Below are positions 34,586 through 47,700 of a stretch of DNA of 64,000 nucleotides, in pieces. Positions within the stretch are counted from its first letter, which is position 1; every line of letters begins with the position of its first letter. A program made the position numbers and the translations under genes. The stretch comes from Halichondria panicea (Eukaryota; Porifera; Demospongiae; Suberitida; Halichondriidae): contig NC_087387.1 in NCBI RefSeq assembly GCF_963675165.1, positions 5,234,990-5,298,989 of the forward strand, in the 5' to 3' direction. The notes under the pieces are model-generated. The model did not search any database. It was not told the DNA's origin and saw only the letters and a program-made list of their open reading frames with translations.

Positions 34586-36067
34586 TTACTTAATAAATAT
34601 ATCTACAAGTTCAAATGGTGTGTCATCTTCACTTCGAATTGGAAATGCCTTACACAACCTCAACTCGATATCGTTAGTAGTTGGCTGAGGGAGTTGCTTG
34701 CAGAACCACGGTGGGTTGTTGAACTCGCAGCAAGTACTGTTACTCTCGCATCCCTCACCGTCCCAGAGTGGATCATCAGAGTAGAGAAGGGTGGCATTGT
34801 AATTCGTATCTTCTTTGGCTGTATCACAGAAATAGCTGTTTCCCACCCAAGGTGGAATAGTGATATTCCGTAAATAATAGCCATCATTATTTGTGAGCAT
34901 GCACGGGCAAACGTTAGCAACTTGAAAGTTTCGATCCATTGATAGATTTTCGCCCAGAGCTCCTACAAAAGACCAAATATGTTGCCGTGGTGTCCCATGT
35001 GTAAGAAGTATGCCCTCAACATAGGCACCATCTATACTTTGTGAAGAAACTCGAAATAAAAACGGTGCAAATCCGTTTGGTGATCCATATTGGTAGCTAA
35101 TAACTCTACCACATACACGGGAGTACTCGGTTCCATGCACAGGGAAAGTAGAAGAAACACATTCACCAGTAAATTCTTCAGGCCTCCCGCATGTTCGTAA
35201 TGGTTTCTCCGTCCTGTTAATAGTTTTGAATCCATCGGGGCAGTGATGACTAGGATCTGTCATGTCGATGTGAGCTATTCTCATCCAAGCACCACTTGTG
35301 TCACAGCTGCAATTCCTGAGAGTAGCATCGCAATAAACCTTCATCAATGAACCACTGCCATTAATAGACCTCAGCATCCAGAACTCTCCTGAAGTGTTTT
35401 CTGGAATGTCGTTACAGGAGCTTATCGGAGTTAAGAACCTAGTCGACAAAACTTGCTCCTCTAGACCTCGAAGACTTAGCCAAGTGTTTTCAATCACTTT
35501 AAGCAGAGTCTCATTAATCGCACTTGACTCCATCTGTAAACTATGAAAGGCATTGTTAATCTCATTGCGAACTGTTCCATTCAATTACACTTCTAACTCC
35601 ATTATTCGAGTTGTCAAACTCTTTATTTGATCTTGATATTTGACATTTAGAGCATGAATATCTTTGGCAGTATTGTTATGAAGAGCTTGAATATCCTCTG
35701 ATATGGTAGCACTCTGTAACTGACCGTAAGTAAAGAAGGAGACAGCAAGAAGGACCGACACTATAGCTATCACAAAGGTCAAAATGATCACAACTCTTAA
35801 GTTAGAGCATTTCTTTGGATTTGCGGGAAGTTCTTGCTTCTGGAACACATTTTTTACAACAGATACGTCAGGTACGACGGCATAAGTGTCATCAATTTCT
35901 GTTGCTGTTTCTACCACATTCTCGGGATCGTCTTGTTTCACAGCTGCATCATTTTCTATGGTTTCTAGATCATCCGATAATTCATAAACATTATCTTCAT
36001 CTGTTTGGGAAGCGGCACTATTGCTGTAGCCGACAGTGTTATAGGCTATATATTGATCTCCATGCAT
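34586..36067 (-). CDS. Type II membrane protein, ITIM-like tail and fibrinogen-like ectodomain, one in-frame stop
   Basis: From the ATG at 36067 the frame gives a 90-residue acidic cytoplasmic tail, one membrane helix (91-113, RVVIILTFVIAIVSVLLAVS) and a coiled-coil stalk. A TAA lies at 35587-35585. The same frame then continues for 332 codons to a stop at 34586. The second part resumes the coiled coil and reaches a cysteine-rich ectodomain with SCNDIPENTSGEFW, KVYCDA, AWMRIAHIDMTDPSHHCPDG and about ten N-glycosylation sites. Those motifs resemble the start of fibrinogen-related domains. The tail has IAYNTV (residues 7-12), which fits the inhibitory ITIM pattern, plus DTYAVV and DNVYEL. No intron can remove the stop, so it is a recent lesion, a sequencing error or a readthrough site. 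A receptor role is inferred. Confidence 0.6.
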
Positions 36068-37124
36068 CGACTCTTATAATCCTATAGAATTCTGGGCTAC
36101 AACTAGAGACCTCATGTTAAGATGCATGTTGACGCATGCATGCAACAATTACACTACCGATTAAACAAGTATGTAAAAACATGTATCAGTAATTGCATGA
36201 GCACGAACGTAACACATGCTAATACCTGGAATGTAGCAGGTTAGCGTGGGGCCACCGTGCAATTCCATGCACGGTACATGTATATATACTAATCTGCATG
36301 GCGTAATACACGGTGCCGTATCTGATAAACCATGAGTGAATTAAAGAAACAATAATTGCACTTGTTTCTTTTAACAAAATAATATGTATTTTATACCGTG
36401 TTATGATAATACTTTGTAAGTGAACCTGCTCTATTTACTTAAGACATAATAATTATTCACTATGAAACATCGTTATGCAAAACTTAATGTAATGATCTTT
36501 ACCATTGATGCCAATTATTCATCAGGGGGCCTTTAATAGTGTAAAGTTTGTGAATGAGCCAAATCAACAGAAACCTTGAAATTTACAAGTATACTGGTAT
36601 AAGTCTTTGTGATCTTTTGCAAAGGCATTATACTGCTCAAAATTAAATTGATGCATACATTGAGCTCTCAAAACGGCCTGGAATCGTCAATAATTATAGG
36701 CAGGCATGCATGAAATTACTTGTGCATGTGTACACATGATATGCCAGTATATACAAAAGTACTGGGACCCATGCATGCATACACAAACATGCAGACTACA
36801 GCATGCATGCAGCTGTGAGAACATGCACAATTAAGCATGAGGTATAAAGAATGAGTGCTATGTGCACATGCACACACCTTGCATGCTGACTCAGTGTTTG
36901 TTGATGCAGCACTATTTCACAAGACTATAGCCACTAGAAGAGACACAGACACACTGCACTCAACAAAATTGATTTATGATGCATAATAATAGAGCAGATG
37001 TTATAATAGCTCTAAAGGCATAATTAAAAACATGCATGCAGTTGACCTATAAAAGAGTGCCAATGGCTGCCTAATACCCAACTACTATACACACACCAGT
37101 GACACCATGCATACAACTTGTTGT
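36068..37124. other. Spacer, no gene seen
   Basis: Rich in 'catgcatg' runs (36250-36850). The segment 'gcaaaacttaatgtaatgat' at about 36476 recurs at about 37983, and a related stretch occurs near 27520. Nothing coding is supported. Confidence 0.4.
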
Positions 37125-37129
37125 TGTAC

Positions 37130-37402
37130 ATGATCTATGTCACAACACTTGTAATGTATAGCTTCCAATTCTACTCCTTTAACGCTTTCTTCATTTCCCC
37201 TTATATTTCTTTCATGCTACCCATGCACTGTGCAAGGAAACTCGGCTATACACTGACCCAGAAGAGGGCAATCCAGGACCTGACTCGTACACTCTTATGG
37301 AGGATGGTCACATGTCCAATAATGACAATTAGTATAGTTACATAGAAGAACAGCCAATGAGAACGAGGGCACATACTACTATCTGAACACAGCGAGCTTG
37401 TA
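37130..37402 (+). pseudogene. C-terminal fragment of the five-pass membrane family
   Basis: This stretch aligns base for base with 60765-60960, the tail of the family member at 60028, sharing 'ctgacccagaagaggg', 'ctcttatggaggatggtca' and 'acatactactatctgaac'. In the matching frame a TAG interrupts after the codons for NDN. Nothing upstream matches the membrane-spanning part. It is an isolated duplicate outside the NCAPG2 gene. Confidence 0.8.
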
Positions 37403-37488
37403 TTACGATTGTGCATAGGATGCACCATATAATTATAGTATAGATAGTTGCACCTTCACTATGGTAATTGCCCTTAAATTATTATCTT

Positions 37489-37611
37489 GTCGTGATTTAG
37501 CCTCGATCCCAGGCCGAGTTTTCGCTTTTATAACGGTTAGGCGAACAACTGTTGTTCGCCTAACCGTTATAAAAGCGAAAACTCGGCCTGGGATCGAGGC
37601 TAGTCGTGATT
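37489..37611. mobile_element. Perfect 105-bp palindrome with 9-bp target duplication
   Basis: Positions 37498-37602 form two identical 52-bp inverted arms around a single central base. Each arm starts TAGCCTCGATCCCAGGCCGA. Identical 9-bp repeats GTCGTGATT lie at 37489-37497 and 37603-37611. The arms equal the outer part of the terminus of the element at 23467-24554, so this is a termini-only member of that family. Confidence 0.9.
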
Positions 37612-38998
37612 AGGCCTTGGCAATAATTATTATGCTTTTTATTTTGCCTATTACTCAAAAAGTCAGCCTATTATTCCAGTTTGGTGTACCCATTATTCCA
37701 CTTTAAAGACATCGATGAAAAGACAATTTATTTGTAGTTGCACTACCTGAGGTAGCCTCGTTCCCAACCTCGTTGTCTCTATAGTATAGCTAGTATTTTC
37801 AACTTAAAAAAAAAATCTCCTTTGTGCCGAAAGACCCCTCCATGCCTGCATGCATGCTAGTGGCTATTGCTTACAGTATATAATATACAGCTATATATAT
37901 ACATTATATTAGTCAAGTAAGACGTGAAATTAGGTCTACTATACCAGACTCTCTGAGGGTCAAGTAAAAAAACGTCGTTATGCAAAACTTAATGTAATGA
38001 TCTTTACCAAAAATAGACTTTGCTAAAATTATTCCGAGCATAATTTATCAGGGGCCTACTGCAGTTGCAAACTCTTTTCTGGAAAAAATATTTTAACCAC
38101 GCCCATTAACCTATGGAGGCTTAGTCATCTTGTTGGAGAGCATGCAGCTTCTGTTCGCTTTGGAGTCTTAGTATACCGTCAGCATGGCTCCTTCTGTTTG
38201 CTTACTTCGCATGCCTTGCATGAGGCTGTACGTATATTATGTTCTTCTATAATCGTACAGCTGTTGACCAATGAGATCAATTGCTTATAATTATAGTGGT
38301 GATGAAGTATGGTATAAGTTCAATGAGGTGTTTAAGAAATATATGGTGCACAATAGAAGTTAAACTAATGTATCATCTGACCACATAACTTATATACTTA
38401 CATATAATAATAGTAGCTCAAATATTTAATGAGTTCAAAATTAGATAATTAATGTGTTTCCAGACAGTTATGGCAATACCACAGAACATTACTTGACAAG
38501 GAGCGTATCTTGTAATGACTGAGTCAGAGAATCCAGCGAAGTCAGCAGGGACGACCACCTGTGTGTAGAGAGATCAAGAATGATCTGATTATATAGGGCC
38601 TCAATAGGTTGAGTACAATAGGTCATGTGATGTATAGCACTAGAACACTAACTGCACACATGCACTGAGAATACTGGCATTCGGCAACTATAATTATATA
38701 CACGGCATGCATGCATGTACATATTAGGATTAGGGACTGAACATGAACTAATAGATCCATGCAACACGAAACAAAACCATTACGATAACATGACACATGT
38801 GCACAAATCATAAGGTAATGATCACAACACTATAATCAAGGATACAAACAGCATACATAGTAAAATTAATAGAGTGTTACCATGAACACATAATTATATA
38901 ATGTCAAGAGGTACAATTTTATAGAAACTTATAAATTTAAAGGCATTGGTATATTAGCATAATTATAGTACTATATACACTGGAAGCACAAGACAGGT
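37612..38998. other. 3' flank of NCAPG2, no gene seen
   Basis: AT-rich. A short frame opening at an ATG near 38160 (MAPSVCLLRMPCMRLY) is followed by GTATAT, but no partner exon was found. No repeat structure stands out beyond short hairpins. Confidence 0.35.
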
Positions 38999-41690
38999 TT
39001 ACTTTTCTCTGTCCTCCTGTGAGCAAGTTTCCACAATCTTCAGCGAGTGCCTGACACATCTCATCATGGCGTCACCACCACTACCAGTGCTAGACTTGCC
39101 TGCATGGAGGGAACAGAAGAAGGTGATAAATTGCCTAAATGTGCATGGGTATATAGATATTAAACTATAGCACACGCATATACAATTAAGCATGCATGCA
39201 TGCACACAACATTGGTCTTATCAGTAGGGACAATAGATGCTATGAAAGATGAATCTCCACCCACCACACCCCCACCTCTCTGATGCACACACCTTTCACT
39301 AGAGCACTGATGAGACACAGAGCTGCTTGGTGGGTCAGTATAAGCTCAGGGGGTTGTAGAGTGGTTGCACTGATGTAAGCTTCCAGGTGGGCCAGAAAAA
39401 CACTGCAAGTTAGTAATACAACAATCTCTAAACACGATAGTAAATTACTACAATCGTTGATTTATCAATACCACCAAAAAGTTCTCAACATACACGTTAA
39501 AAACAGTTATAGATACCAAAGAGCCCTAGCACATACAACAAACACGTCATGCATACACATGCACACCTTGCTGACTGTTTGTTGGCACAGCACTGTTTCA
39601 CAAGACTTGCCACCAGAAGTGGTAACTCCTCCACACACACTGGCACCATTGCCCCCGGAGTCTGTACAGGGAGACACACTCACCTATATGCGCTCAACAA
39701 ATTGATTTGATAGTTTATTCAGTGTAATTTATAGAGCTAAGGCATAATTAAACAAAAACACTCACTTGTTTAATATAGTTGACTTGAGCCCTCACAACCA
39801 CCTCCACAATAACCTCCATAACGAAAAGCCTCTCATCCCCCACTGACGACAAAGCTCCCATCCTCACACCCTCACGAACCACACTCCCCACACACACCTT
39901 CACATGACCGAGGCACTTTGCTAACAACTCAGGCTTTGTTTCAGAGACTTTTATCAGCTGTAACAGAATACTTTTGAGGAGAACAGGAGTGAGTGAGCTA
40001 GGTCCAGATGGGATGCCGATTATCTCTGATCTTGTCGAGGCCTCAGAGATTTGGTAAAGGAGTTTTGCGAGAGGGGAAAGGAGGAGGTGGGCGGAGCCTG
40101 CACGTACAAAAATGCAATGCTATATACGTACATACTATTAAGTTGGTACATGTACTGTAGCTGCCTGAACGAATGAGAACACATACACAGCCAGGCACAT
40201 ACGATATACTGTCTCATTATTATAATAATAAGTTTTTAAGCTAAGCAAAAACCGTCGTCTATATTTGCCCACTACACAAACAAAGTAGCCACCATCAATT
40301 AAGACACTCACTTGTCTCAGCGATCCTTGCCCCAAAGTTGGAGATGCCTGTCTCCACCCGCTCAGTGTTCTCACCCGACAACAGTCCGAGCAAGAGTATC
40401 TCAGACAGTAGCAAGAGTAACGTCTCTGTCACTTTGTGGGCGTATCCTGGGCCTTGTGAGGGGGTGGGGGGCGGCTGGGAAGCCTTACGCTTGCGAGAAC
40501 TCTGCCGAGATGACTGGGTGGAGGGTCTATAAAACAAAAAGAAGTTTAACACAACACAGTTATAGGTGTACCCAGCTTTAAGGCATTAATTAACGCACAA
40601 CTCAAATTTATTAGGCACCGCTGTTGTATGCACTGTGTGCTACGATGCAAACCACTCAGAGATATAGTGGCTAGCAGCATTCATGCGTACACCATGAAAA
40701 CCACCAGTTTACTTTAAAACATGATAACTTCCCCCTTACCTTTTCGCCCCCTCCTTTAGAGCAGACACCAGCACCCTATCTCCCCAGGAGAGCACCTCCT
40801 CTAACTGTTGGGGGAAATCTCCATGTCCCTCTAATCCCTCGGCTTGCTGATGCATAAGGAGACGAATGTAAAGCCCCAGGCACTTGTGAAGGACAGGGAA
40901 TGGCGGTGGAGACTCGTCAAACTGGTTTGACTGACTAGAGAGGTAGTACATTTCCAGTAGAGTCTGCATAATATAGAATAGTCATAAATATTTCTGGTTA
41001 AGAAATTGATTTTACCATTGAGTTCTTCAGAAAATCTGTGAATTTCCAGAACTCTGGGAGACTTTTCAGCTCTTGCAGGCAGCTGGGATGGCTCTGCACA
41101 GGGTCAAGAAACATGGAGTGTAAGAAGACAAGACAAAGCACTACTATTATTGACTACTTGCATTGTTGAATGCAACACCGCATGCATACATTCAAACTAT
41201 ATATAGAGCCACAGTGACGTACCAGCATCCAGTCGATGAGTTCCACGGCCAGTAGAGGCTGTCTGGTTGGGAGGACACTGCTCTTACCTCTCCTGCCCTT
41301 GCCTGTGATCTGTAAACACAAGAGGGGATTGTTTTGAATAAAACATGGACTGAGGTGCTTTTATAACAGTTGCTTGATGTATTAGTGTATAGAAAAACGG
41401 ATACTATTATAATACATTTGCCTGACCTTTGATTTTGGTTGTTCTCTACTTGCTAATGAAAACCTGTCACTTTGTAAGTCAGTTGCTAGCCACTCATTGG
41501 TCAGTTTTATCACATGACTCGTCTGTCCCCATGAAGTTAAGGCAATTAAGAGTGAGGAGTAGTCGTGCGATTTGATTGCATAGCTCATAGTCGCGAGGGT
41601 GGTTAGCGTTCCCGTGGCAATAGAGTTAACGCAGGCTCTCGGGAGATTAGCCGCAAGTAGATAAAGTGCCGATCGACATGAGCCGTCCTG

Positions 41691-41738
<48 letters not shown>

Positions 41739-44700
41739 TGGGATGCATACAGCCTTAATTGGTGCACACATACATGAGTGCCACGCAGTGGAGTAGGAAA
41801 AGCAATTTCTCAATGGGGGGCTCTAGATTTTGAATGGAAAAAAGTATGGCTATCTATAGTGCAGCTTGATAAGTGAATAGCCTCAATAGCCTAGAAAGAT
41901 TGGGGGGGGGAGCTGGATCCCCCCTTCCAATGTTTATATACGCTACTGAGTGCAACCTACTTAGATACAATTCAATGGCACCACTCTCCAACCCTCAGGT
42001 AGTTGATAAGTGGCACACAGGATACCCGTGGGCTGCCCATAAACATGTGGTTGTAAAGTGAGGTCAATGACACACGCAAGGCTTCCTTCCATTAGCACAA
42101 GGCTTCCAATAGATCAAATTCCACGTGACAACACTACCAGGTACCTACAAGTACATGTATATAGCTAGCACAAAATTGTACGATTAGCTAAGTACAGTGC
42201 ATGTGTACAGTGTACATCTGCATGAGAATGAGACTAGCTTGTGCTGTAGTAGCTCTATGTCTAGTAGCCTTGGTTACTGGCAAGATTACAGATAAATCTA
42301 CGGCAATAGAATTATTTGAGAGGGTCGCGATTCAGAAGCAGTCAATAAGTAAGTTGTATAGACTATAATGACTATAGCTGCAATAGCATTTCAATGTTTA
42401 CCACCATTAGACAGGTGATTAATATAGTCATCTGTAATTTCGTGCTTGAAGTAAAGGCTGTGTATATAAATTATGACAACACATTCAGTACACAAAAAGT
42501 ATATATGTGCATGTGGTAGGTGAGCATTTATTGTCGAACCAACAGTGGCCGGCCGTATTCATAATACAGAGGAGGACCACAATTCTACACCAGCTAAAGT
42601 ATGAGATAGTTAATACTGACTGTTGACACTAAGAATGGACATAATTGTGCACACCACTATACAGGTGAAGCTTTGCGTGAGATCACAAAAGGGAACAATG
42701 ATCACAAAATGGACGATTCTTTGCCAGCAACTATACAGTTTGTGGAGCGTCTCTCTCACCTGACACCAGAGGAGAAGAAACTCTACATGGAAATGATGGG
42801 CAAATGAGTGCTCTCTCTCTCACATGCACAGCTACATACACACTAAACAGTGAAACAGTGAAACTATCGAACTTTTATATTCAACATTCTCATGACTTAA
42901 TTATATACCACAGTAATTATTCTTATAAACGCGTACAGAAAGGATTGCATATGATTATGAGTACTATAATTGGTCCAACAGGGACAGCTGAAATAGCGTC
43001 ACAGTACATGAATCACCATAATTACATACACACCTCAAAAGTGTTGAAGAGTGTAGGCAGACACTTAGTGACCCGTCCTTCCAATCTCTTCTTAACCCCT
43101 TTGTTCCCACGCTGGTCTAGTTTGTCTCGGACACCCTCCCACAGAATGACCATCGTCTCTATCAGTCCACACATCACACTCCCGTCACTCACACACAACG
43201 ATTCCTCTGGCGCCCCTATATAGGGGGTGGGGCATTAGTGAGTGGGTGTAGTAATGTTTAAACGTACATGAAAGAGAGACGTGTGTTATAGACTTACTAT
43301 CAGGCTTAGGACTGTCGGGTTCATCGTTTCTTTCTTTCCATCCTCCACTCTCCACTCCTGATTGGCCACCACCTATGCAAAATAACAGGGTATTAAAAAA
43401 CTAGCAGATAATTATTACTTGACCTTTCAGTAAAAGTTGTCAGATTTTCTATCATTGAGTAAATTACTCACCTTCTCCATTGGTCTCCATATCCCTTTCC
43501 TCCTCCTCCTCCTCTGAGGCTCCACCCCCATTCTCCGCCCCCTCAGTCTCCACACACTGCATTAGAGCCAAAAGTATTGCGAGGATGAACTTTGTGACCT
43601 CAGTGGGTGTGAGATGCACTACGGCTAGTTGGTAAAACCTCCTTGCAGCACCAGGGTTAGTCCGAACCAAACTAACACACCGTTCAATCTGCACAAAGAA
43701 GGGAGAGAGAGGAAATAACTATACGTTATGTTACAAAAAAGAAGAGATGTTATGTTGTTACAAAGGCTTTTCTCTGCTGAATATCAAAAGGGAATGTAAA
43801 ATAATACTGATATATAAGTAAAATGGCCGTAGAATGGCAATAATTTTGATTAAAATGGCAGTAGAAAGGCCATCAGTCTCACAAGCACAGTCATAAGCTA
43901 TTATATAGATACTGTATGTAACATAATTATAACAATAAAACACATCACAATCCAGGCATAATCGAATGTATAGCTATAGTACTTCTGTGGTTTTTTTTCA
44001 AGTAACTAACGTATGACACCCACCTGTTGACTTGGTGATACATTGCCGGGCTGAAATGAGTCGACCAGCAGCGACACGATTCGCTTCACCACGGCTACAC
44101 TATCCATCTCCACACGAGCTAGACATGCAAGAATAATAGTAACAGCTATAAAACAAATTATGTCATCATTTATCACAGCGCAACACATGCAGCATTGACG
44201 TTTGTATTAGTTTCCAACACACTTAACACATGCATGGGTTTTTATTACTAGATTGGCTTTTATGTTGACAAAAGCTATACTAACGTAAATCAGCTGAGGC
44301 AATTGAAGTAATTAATGTTGCAAATTATTATAATTCTCACCCAGTAGATGCTCCAGGGGACAGATGTGCCAGAACTTGATCATCCTCATGCCCTTTACCA
44401 GAAGGAGCAAATCCAGGAATGCAATCCGTACCTTCTCTGATGAATCATGAAGCATGCTCTGCAGCAGTGGGAGGAGGTCCACCATTAACGGGTGGCTGAG
44501 GCGGTTCTCTAGGATCAGACACATGCCCTGCATGTGTGTATGGGGGGGAGGGGGTTCAAGCATGAGGTGTACTAGGAGCACTTCTAAAACAACAAGGGGA
44601 AATGAATTTTCTGTTTAGGTATACATATTGAACAAACACATTATAACAGCTCCACATGAGACATTAATTTTGTTATAAAGCCATATTGTCTCACCTGTAC

Positions 44701-47700
44701 CACGGCGACTCGTACATTGACAGCTGCCGAGTCCCACGCAAGCTCCTTGACCATTCTACTAATCAGTGCCTTGACGACAGGGGCGGGGATCATTTCCCAG
44801 TAGTACGAGAGCACTCGACACACCCCCATCACTGCACTCACACGCACCATCACAGAGGCGTCTCCAAGCAGGTCCTATATGTACGTACATATGGGGACAT
44901 GTTCCATATGTATGTCACTGGATGTGACTAAGTGGTGCATAAAAAATCATTATAATTGGGCTCTTTTTGTAGTCTAAAACATGTACGTGGTAAACTAGGC
45001 TTAAATGGTGCATGTTATATAATTATATATTACGTCTACAGGTGTGTCACGATACAGGTCAATAAGGGGAAGAATTGGAGGAACAAAGAAGAAAGAAGGA
45101 ATTAAGAGACAAAGAGAAAAAGGAGAGCCTTCCCCTTGCTAAGTCGAGTGACGATATAGACAAGTGAAAATGAACGTGGGCAGTCACTAGCTGGGCGGAG
45201 TCTGGCAAGGCAACAAGGCCACAGCATGCCTACGCATTGCAGACTGTGCATGTAGCATTTAGTTAAATTTGGAGATATCGTAGACGAGGGCTTACCTATA
45301 TAGTAAAGCCACTCAACTAGTATTTACAGTAGTATATAGCAGTCTACTCTACTGTTCTTTCGTACTTCCTTGAAGATCTTCTGACTATATATATTATAAT
45401 AGTCTCACGAAGTCTATTATACTGTTCATAAAATTATACACTCGCATGTACAGCTATATAATCCTGGCAAGTGCGCTCCAAGTACTGTGAGTTATTGCGA
45501 TTTACTTTCGCCCATGCACGGTCAATTAACTTTGTCTACGTCAACAGTGGATCACGTGACTTAACAAAGCAGCATCTCCTTTGTCGCTCCTTCGCTGTTT
45601 CTCCAATTCCTCCCGTATTTTTTCTTATTGACCTGTGACAAAGAACAGAAAAAGGAGGGCCTGCAAAGGAGGCTATAATTATATAGTACATCCTTAATTG
45701 GGTTGCCTAATTGGGGCGAGCGAAGCGATTCCCTTAGTTAGTCATGCACGTGGTCCGGGTGGTGTATGTATGTATGTATGTATGTATGTATGTATGTATG
45801 TATGTCTACCGTGGACCGGCAGGCGGGCATGGACCAGCATACGATATTTGCTTTTGTGACTCGTGATCCTTTACCAATTTCTACGTGAGTCAATAACTTT
45901 AGCTCGATAAAGATATGAATAGTGACAAAACTAGCGATAAGGAGGATCCTCAGAAACAGCTAAAAAGAGGGAAAGGAGGCTTGCTAGACCCAGAGAAAGA
46001 TACAGGGCACATAGGAGCAGCAGGAAGTGAAGGTAACTGACTCAAACGGTTCTGCAGGTGTTTACCTAAAATAAATAAATGTTGTGTAGAAAGTGCACAA
46101 GCCAGCAGAACATAGATAGAGTAGAAGAGGGATTGGAAACGGAAGTACCCTCGAAGTACCATCCGTGTATCTCTGCAGTTTTAATCAAGGTTTATACTTT
46201 TTAACACGAGGGCTAAACATGAATAATTCATGAGAATTGTTTTGCTCTCTGTAAGAAGTCCACGAGCAGTTCTGCTGCTAAACATCAACTTTCTCTAATA
46301 CTTGAGGCCATTTGGGACACAGGACACTATTTAGCCTTAGCTATATCAAAGGTACTATAGGAACACAAGCATGAAAAAGCGCTCTGTGTACCTCTAGCTA
46401 CTTCACAACAATCGAGATTATATTTTCTTTGTTTCCAATTGATACCTACTATCAGGGGGCATGTGATTCAGTAATGGGGGTAGCTCTGAGATGTGTGCTT
46501 TGGACACAATAAGTTTCCCGGGCTTTTGCGGGAGTTATGAGGAGATACACGGATGGTCCCAGAGCCACTACATAGACTTCATTGTAAAACACCACGTGAA
46601 TCACTTCTGTTTCCAATCCCTCTTCTACTCTATCTATGATTACACTTACAGAGACTCCAGAAGCCACACAGGCACGCTTGAAGCAATACATGCAGGCATA
46701 GGCATACAGAGTGAATCCCGACATGCCTCTATTCGAACAATCTGCTGTTCAATCCAAGATGCTGTTTATATCTGCAGTCATGCCAATAATGTCCATCTAT
46801 CGATTACCACTTGGACAATATGAATACGCAGGCCATGTCATCAACCTGCCACAAGATGTGGTGTCATTTACACAATATCTTTCAGCAGAGTTGGATGCGT
46901 CGCTTGCCCCATGGCGCTTGCGTCACCCTAGTAATATTATAATTATAGTGTATGCAAATTACTTCACTTCAAAGATGCTACATTTACTGACTGAGTCTAT
47001 GTAACTATAGACCGTTCCGTGGAACGTACTAATACTTTGCTTATTAATACAAATGTATATATGTACGTATAGTTACATTGCTATAACCACTCTTGCTATA
47101 ACTAAATTCACTTGTACCATGATGTGCTCTGACACTAAGAAATATTCATTGAAACTCTCAGGATACTCCAGGGTACAAATCCCATGTACCCTTCTAGGGT
47201 GTAGATTTATGTACCCTATAAGATAATGGTTGTAGTCAGCCTAAAGCCCTCCCTCCAGCCTCCAGGACCCTCTCTTTTAAAGGACACTACCCTGACAACA
47301 GTTGTGGGAAGCACAAAAATGTGTACACCCACTCGATCACATTGTGAAGATCAATTCTTCAGTAGCCACTAAAACTACCCAACCGCATTGTAAATTGTAA
47401 ATGTGGTTTGTCAAGTGCAAGCACACGCACACAAAATGTACACAGTGCATATGCACGGCACAGATCAAAGAGTGTTTACTACTACTCAGTTGTAAAAATG
47501 GGTACGTTGGATAAACAGCTTCTAATCATCTTTTAGTAAAACTTGTATAACTTGGCTGTAACCACATTTGTAACCCCAGATAAGGATAATGATTATGAAT
47601 ATCATTAAACCATGTTCATGCGTAAGCACTAAGCAGCAGGCACTAAGTCAAATGGTTGAATGGTGTATTATTCTGACCTTGCTTGACCCAATTATTACAA

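Noticed and set aside
42540-42595. An extra middle exon in the small secreted protein gene
   Set aside because: Any acceptor choice gives 29 or 53 bases, which breaks the phase to the final exon and introduces an early stop; the two-exon model is consistent.
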